From contig NC_026505.1 of the NCBI RefSeq assembly GCF_000182925.2, forward strand, positions 1,612,001 to 1,676,000: 64,000 nucleotides of DNA, given 5' to 3'. Made by a program: the position numbers and the translations under genes. Of this stretch, positions 58,701 through 64,000 are shown one piece after another. Positions within the stretch are counted from its first letter, which is position 1; every line of letters starts with the position of its first letter. This DNA is from Neurospora crassa OR74A. Lineage: Eukaryota; Ascomycota; Sordariomycetes; Sordariales; Sordariaceae. The notes under the pieces were generated by a model. The model ran no database searches. It worked only from the letters and a program-made list of their open reading frames with translations, and was not told the DNA's origin.

Positions 58701-61700
58701 ACCCGATACCAAACGTTGAACGGGGTAATGCGGCTCAAAAAAGAAAACCTAAATAAGCCAACGCCACATTGAAAGAGTTGCCATCACCTTCAAACGGCTG
58801 GTTTAATATATTTTCCAGTACTCATGACTAGACTGTTACCCGGACCTGTTCTTCGTCCGCCCGCCGTGTCTGGAGTCCTACCCGTCGCGGACATCGGACA
58901 CTCTGATGCCCGACCACGTACACACTACAGCGAACCTGGGGGAGGAACACCACATATATTATGTCTCTTTCCTGTTTTGAACTTGTTCTGAGCTGCAATG
59001 ACCTCTTCGGGCGCCATGTTCACATACTTTCGAGAGATGTGATGAGCGTGGTCTCTGTCTGCAAGCGGCTGTGGTGAGTGCGGAACACTGCTTTGATGTT
59101 TTGCGTGTCATTGTGAGTGATGTGTCTCACGTCCACTTGTGTATACCCGCCGGCCACCTGAGCGCCAACATGCATGACTGTTAAGTATTTCTCTCCAGTG
59201 AGATTTTGTTTTTGTTGTCTGTCTCTGAAGGATGCTTTCACGGGACAGACGTACCTGGGAAGAAGGCCAGCGTCTTGCCGATCCTTTAATGCACAGATAA
59301 GAATCGCAGGAAAACTTGCTCCGACATTGTCCCCATCCGTGTCAATGTCACCCCCGCAGAAAGTAGGTATGGATGTATATGGTTTTGCGTGAAGGCCTCC
59401 CTTGGGGTTTTCGGACATCTCCAAAGCTCTCAGACGCCCGACCATGCAGGTTTGCGTTGGATTGAGGTCTCCCTTGGACAAGAGATACCCGAGTACCCGA
59501 AGAGTATCACTATGTGTTCATGACAAACTTGAGTCGAGATGATTGATGTCTGTTGGATGACTGGAAAAGGAGTTACTGGGCATCTCTTGATGGTGAACTT
59601 TGATATGAGGACTGACAACAAAGAATGACCGTGATTTCAACGGCCGAGACACGCGCTAGTGTAGTGAATCCGAACCGGGCCCAAAACTAGAATCAGGGAG
59701 CAAAGGAGTTGGACGGGTTGACAAGTATGGTTCCCTCATGCGCAAGTCTCGCAGTAAAAGACCTGAAGAAGGGTGATCCGGAGGCAGAATAAGTGCTATC
59801 CGGGCATTGGATTAGGGAGATATGCGAAGGTAGTGAACGTCGGGTAATAACAAATGATGAGGCATCCGATGGGGGACTGCCAAACGTTGAGCCTGGCGAA
59901 AGGTGCATTATGCGGCGAATCATATGTAACCATAACGTTAAGGGAGTTCCCGTCGCACTTGCATGAGGTCCGAAGGCATCCCTCCGCCCAGTCTGGGAGT
60001 TACCCAACACTCCGGCCAATTTGAGTTTATATCCCCTCAAATCCCCAAAGCCAAGACAAAGTCTGTAGATGAATCAGCGTCTGTCTGAAAAGCGGCAAGC
60101 AACAACATTCTAACGTCAAAGAGGATATTATCTCTTTGATTCTGACACAGAGAATGGAGCACGACGAACACATATTTTGAAATCAACAAATTTCGATGAC
60201 GCCAGTTAACATGACCCCGACAATGGTGCACACCCGGGAACGATACTCATCGCCAAACCGAACATGGCCCTTCGAGTAATACGGCACAGCAACTGGGACC
60301 ATTTTCGGCTAGTCATGAAAGAGAGGACAGGAGCGGTCATGTTGAAGATGCCCAATACTCACGACAGGCTCGTAATTGTCATCAGCCTTATTGTCACGGA
60401 CCCCTATCTCACCCGAGGCGTAACACCTCGACGGTCGGTAGCTCACCAGTGCATGCTGCAAACAAGGCTCGTCTACAAAGCCAATCACGCTGTCGCCGTT
60501 CAACACATGGCCGATGAATGGAGCTGATCAGGTAATCCTACGGCCGCAACCAGTATTGTCAGCACAGCCCGAATGGATGTGATAGCGGCGTCTTGTGAGT
60601 ATGGATGCACAGACTATAAACAACCGGTGATCAATAAGAGGGGGTTTCGGGGGGATTCGAAGTCAAAGGGCGTCAAAATAGTCTTTCGCGGCAGGCGTCG
60701 CGCTGCCTAGAGTCGCGGAATAACTCAAAGGGTCAAGATCGGACCAGGAGGACGTACGACACGGCTAATGGAACGAACCTTAACCATCGCTACACTTGTC
60801 ATGTGGGCCTACGAGAAGCACCTACAGTGCATCTGACGGCAGAGCTATTGTTTTCCGACATTATCGAACACTGCGGCGACAAGGAATGGGAGGAACTGGG
60901 AAGCAAAGAGGGCGTCTTAGCTGAAGGAGACCGGTCAGCGGCCAACATCGGAAGAGAACACCATCGCACTGGGATGGACTATGCGCCAGCTAGTCGCATC
61001 GACTACGACCACACCGACGTTTTGTCTGTTATCATGACAAAGACGGGTCATCAGCATCACCGAAGGATAAAGACCAGCGTGAACGAAGGACCAACGCGAG
61101 ACCTCGGTAACCGCCAGAGCCGCTGTCGTTCGGGACTACTACTGTTCCTGATGTGCAGCAGCTAGTAGTCGTTGGCCTTAGGACGTGCCGAGAAAAGCAA
61201 AACTCAAGGAAACCAACGGCTGGAGATTTCTGATTGGAGACCAGGGCGACTTAAACGGACGATTTGGGGGCCCAAAAATGAAGAAGACGGACGGAAGCAA
61301 CGAAAGTCGAAACCCTTCAAATGTCTTTGCCATCTCTCATCACAACGGGAACCATGAGATACTACTCAGCCTCCAAGAGACTTGGTTCCCGTCCGGATAA
61401 GACCGGGGCGACAGGACGTACTGAGCGTGTCTGGACTGCGGGGTGGCTCACGGCCCAGCTGTGATGAGGTGAACGGGCGACTGCAGTTTCTGGCTGAAAC
61501 ATGGAATACTACCGTGAAACCCGAAGTAAAAGGAGGATTGCCCGCGATGTTACTGCGATGATGGAGCGGGAGGAAAAGCGCAATTGTGATGAAGAGGAGG
61601 CCACCTGATCCAGTTCCATCGACGGGAGGATTGGCGGATGCGGATACGTAACGCCTCATCCACCTCGCTCTTTCCTTATTCGTCATATTTGGGAAGCGCA

Positions 61701-64000
61701 TACTGTTGGCACTGTCCAGAACGGAACCATGCCACTCACCTCAATTGTTTTTTGCATTCTTGATGTTCTTTCCAGATTAGACTTGGACGATGGGGAAGGA
61801 AGAACCATTGCACGGCGCAAACGGTCACTCGAGCGAACTGCAGTGTCTCCTGCAATAATCTCAATGAAATTCAATAATGTCCCAATTAGTTTGAAATTAG
61901 GCACTTACATTGACCAGATTTTAATCATTATTGCAATCAAGGAGAATATGGAGTGTTCGTATCCTTGTCATTCATTGACACTCTGTCACTCAGGACACAA
62001 TCATTGGACGTCGTCTCATTCAAGACATTGAGGCTTCTTTGCCCTACGTCGCCATTTCTCGTAAAGGACCGTACACGAGTTTCGCGCTGTTCTCAGTCTT
62101 CCAGAATTGTCAAGGCGCCCGGGTTGCACGCAGCGTCTGATGGGCGAAATCCTACATCACCACCATAACAACAAATTGGGTCAATTCAAGACATCTGGCC
62201 GGGAAGGCGTCGTGGCCAAGACGATCTGGCGCCCAATATTCATCCACAACATGTTCCTAGCCGCAAACCTAGTTGCCCAAGTAGTATGGGAACGGGTATC
62301 GAAGCAGCAGTAAACCTCTGGCGCGAGTTTGGCATTACACTAACGGTGAGTGATAGAGGACAATCCAGGAATTCTACACGTCTTTCGGTCTCTTCGTCAT
62401 CTCAAAACATGGATCTGTTTGATTTCAGTACGTATATGCAATCCAGCTTTACTCTGCCTCGTCTAATCCCCTTCTAACTGCCTCATCTTACCTTTGCGCA
62501 TGTTGTCGCAGCCAGCCAGATATTCTACATATATCTAGGAAAGCCAGCCGTTAAGGGTCCGGTATAGTGTAGACCGGCAGCCGTTCTCGTATAACCAATA
62601 CCATCCGAGTATTGGCTCATCGGCAGTATTGGAGGATGGGAGCGGTCTATGGCCCAAGTGGGTGACTCTCTCCTCAGTCAACGTAGGATGCAGCAGCCGA
62701 GTCACAGCATCACAGCTCTCTTGCTCGTTGAACCATTGACGTGGTCACCTTCGTCGGGATATCCAGACCAGCGGGATCGGTTGCACAAAAGGTGGGGGTC
62801 TGGGCAGCAGTGTTGTTGCCATTCAGCACCAGTCGATGACAAGGCGGGCGCGCGGTGATCTCCACAAACGGCAATCTTCGAGACTAATTCTGTCTTGCCA
62901 TTGGCTCTGGCCTGGTGGCTGTATGTAGCAGTATACATCGATTAGCATATTATCAAGAGAGTAAAACGGCACAGTGACAGAGATACGATGCTCACCACTT
63001 TCACAGCTCAACTAACATCACCGACGAAAACAACAAAACCGCAAGGCAACAAAAGGATCGCCGCCGTACAGTGCCTAATAAGAATTGGTTCCCAAGGTGT
63101 AACCGTATGGAAAGAGATGGTCTTAATTCCACAGAGTGTATCAGCCTATCTACTGTGGTTATTGTTCAATAATCGGCTTTCAGAGTTGCGACTAACGTGC
63201 TATGCAAGTTCTTGATTCGGCCACCATTCAGGTATGAATTGCATTCTTGTAGTTATTATTGGACCTACCTTCCGCTGTTCTTCCGGGTTAACCCCTTCAG
63301 AGAGAGGCAGTTCACTGGGACAATTTCCGTACACCTTGACGGCCAGCACACATGGCCGGTTTGCCCTGCTTCCTCGCTATGGGAACATCAATTTAAAACT
63401 CATACATCTTGGCGACAGTCAGCTTACTCACGTCTCGTTTCCTGTTCGGCACGGCCCTATGCCTTTTGGTGGTAGGAGGAAAACGAGGGAGGGAACGGAA
63501 AGATATGACGCTGCGGGCATTCCAATTATCCGCTTACAAGAAAACACCCCAATCCAGTGTTTTCCAATCAGTTCGCGGCCAGCTCTTGAAGTACCCTGTT
63601 GTCATTTCTGTGGTGAAAGATGGGGCTCAAGGAAGTAGAGTCACGGAACCCTCGAAAGTGCAGTGTACCGTATCGCAATGGTTCGGGGCACAGGGTTTTA
63701 GGTTTCCCTGGAAATTAGGCACAGCCCGTAAGCGTAGGGCAACACTATACCCACCAGAAACGATGTACGAGACGGTGATTTTGGATCTCTCCACCCTCCA
63801 GCGCCCTGGGAACGATCGGTAGAAAAGGAAAGAATATTAGAGAGGTTGAATTAACTATCCACTACCTCTAGGGTTAGGTAGCAACACAACCCCTCCTTCC
63901 GCACTCATATTGATAGGCATATACAACAACACACACGTTTGGGTTTAAACACTCACAGATTATACCTGGTCGACAGGAAACCCGAGACCCTCTACCTCGG
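52793..64000. other. Gene-poor 11.2 kb region
   Basis: No frame here combines a good ATG, length and a recognisable domain. The longest (59020-59481 minus, 153 codons; 63409-63822 plus, 137 codons) start at non-ATG codons and look random. Base composition is close to that of the other intergenic DNA, and no terminal-repeat elements or satellites were seen. A small stem (CCAATAC..GTATTGG) is at 62595-62615. The region could be the extended promoter and leader of a regulatory gene beyond 64000, or carry long non-coding RNAs. Confidence 0.5.

Noticed and set aside
59020-59481. 153-codon minus-strand frame
   Set aside because: Starts at a non-ATG codon, shows no domain and lies in the gene-poor region.
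63234-63822. Overlapping plus-strand frames of about 135 codons
   Set aside because: Non-ATG start or mid-frame start, no motif; more likely chance in intergenic DNA.

Overview
This window is nuclear DNA of a filamentous ascomycete, most likely a Neurospora species or a very close Sordariales relative. The genes carry short spliceosomal introns (about 43 to 214 nt) with GTAAGT/GTACGT-type donors and CTRAC-type branch sites. A single dispersed 5S rRNA gene with an upstream TATA box sits between protein genes, as in Neurospora. The gene set (Kar3-type kinesin, LOA1-like acyltransferase, mitochondrial dihydroxy-acid dehydratase, mitochondrial ClpP, SNF1 kinase) fits the ilv-1 region that I recall from linkage group V of N. 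crassa; that placement is from memory and unchecked. The unique DNA keeps normal base composition, so nothing looks heavily RIP-mutated.

Left part (1-16 kb): a C-terminal-motor kinesin cut by the window edge (minus), a PlsC/LOA1-type acyltransferase (minus), a small unknown ORF (plus), a 5S rRNA gene (minus), dihydroxy-acid dehydratase ilv-1 (minus), mitochondrial ClpP (minus), an unrecognised mitochondrial-type protein (plus), and an F-box protein (minus).

Middle (19-43 kb): a MOSC / flavin reductase / 2Fe-2S ferredoxin fusion (plus). Next comes a run of four minus-strand genes, 21.7-29.5 kb, whose products share a Copia Gag-like (UBN2-type) region, with no pol genes and no LTRs seen. A 361-bp TA-flanked inverted-repeat DNA element lies inside this cluster. 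Then follow ribosome-biogenesis factor Rrp7 (plus), a TinC/ADIP-type coiled-coil protein (plus), 5-oxoprolinase (plus), and an anion/cation symporter-family MFS transporter (minus) tail to tail with the oxoprolinase.

Right part (44-64 kb): a compact 865-bp LTR-type element (TRIM-like) with two identical 144-bp terminal repeats, the SNF1/AMPK catalytic subunit (minus), and a TMEM19/DUF92 membrane protein (minus). The last 11 kb hold no convincing coding gene.

Most genes are single-copy housekeeping or metabolic genes with no operon-like relationship. The unusual items are the Gag-like cluster, the two small mobile elements, the divergent-looking 5S gene and an in-frame TAG in the kinesin's main exon.
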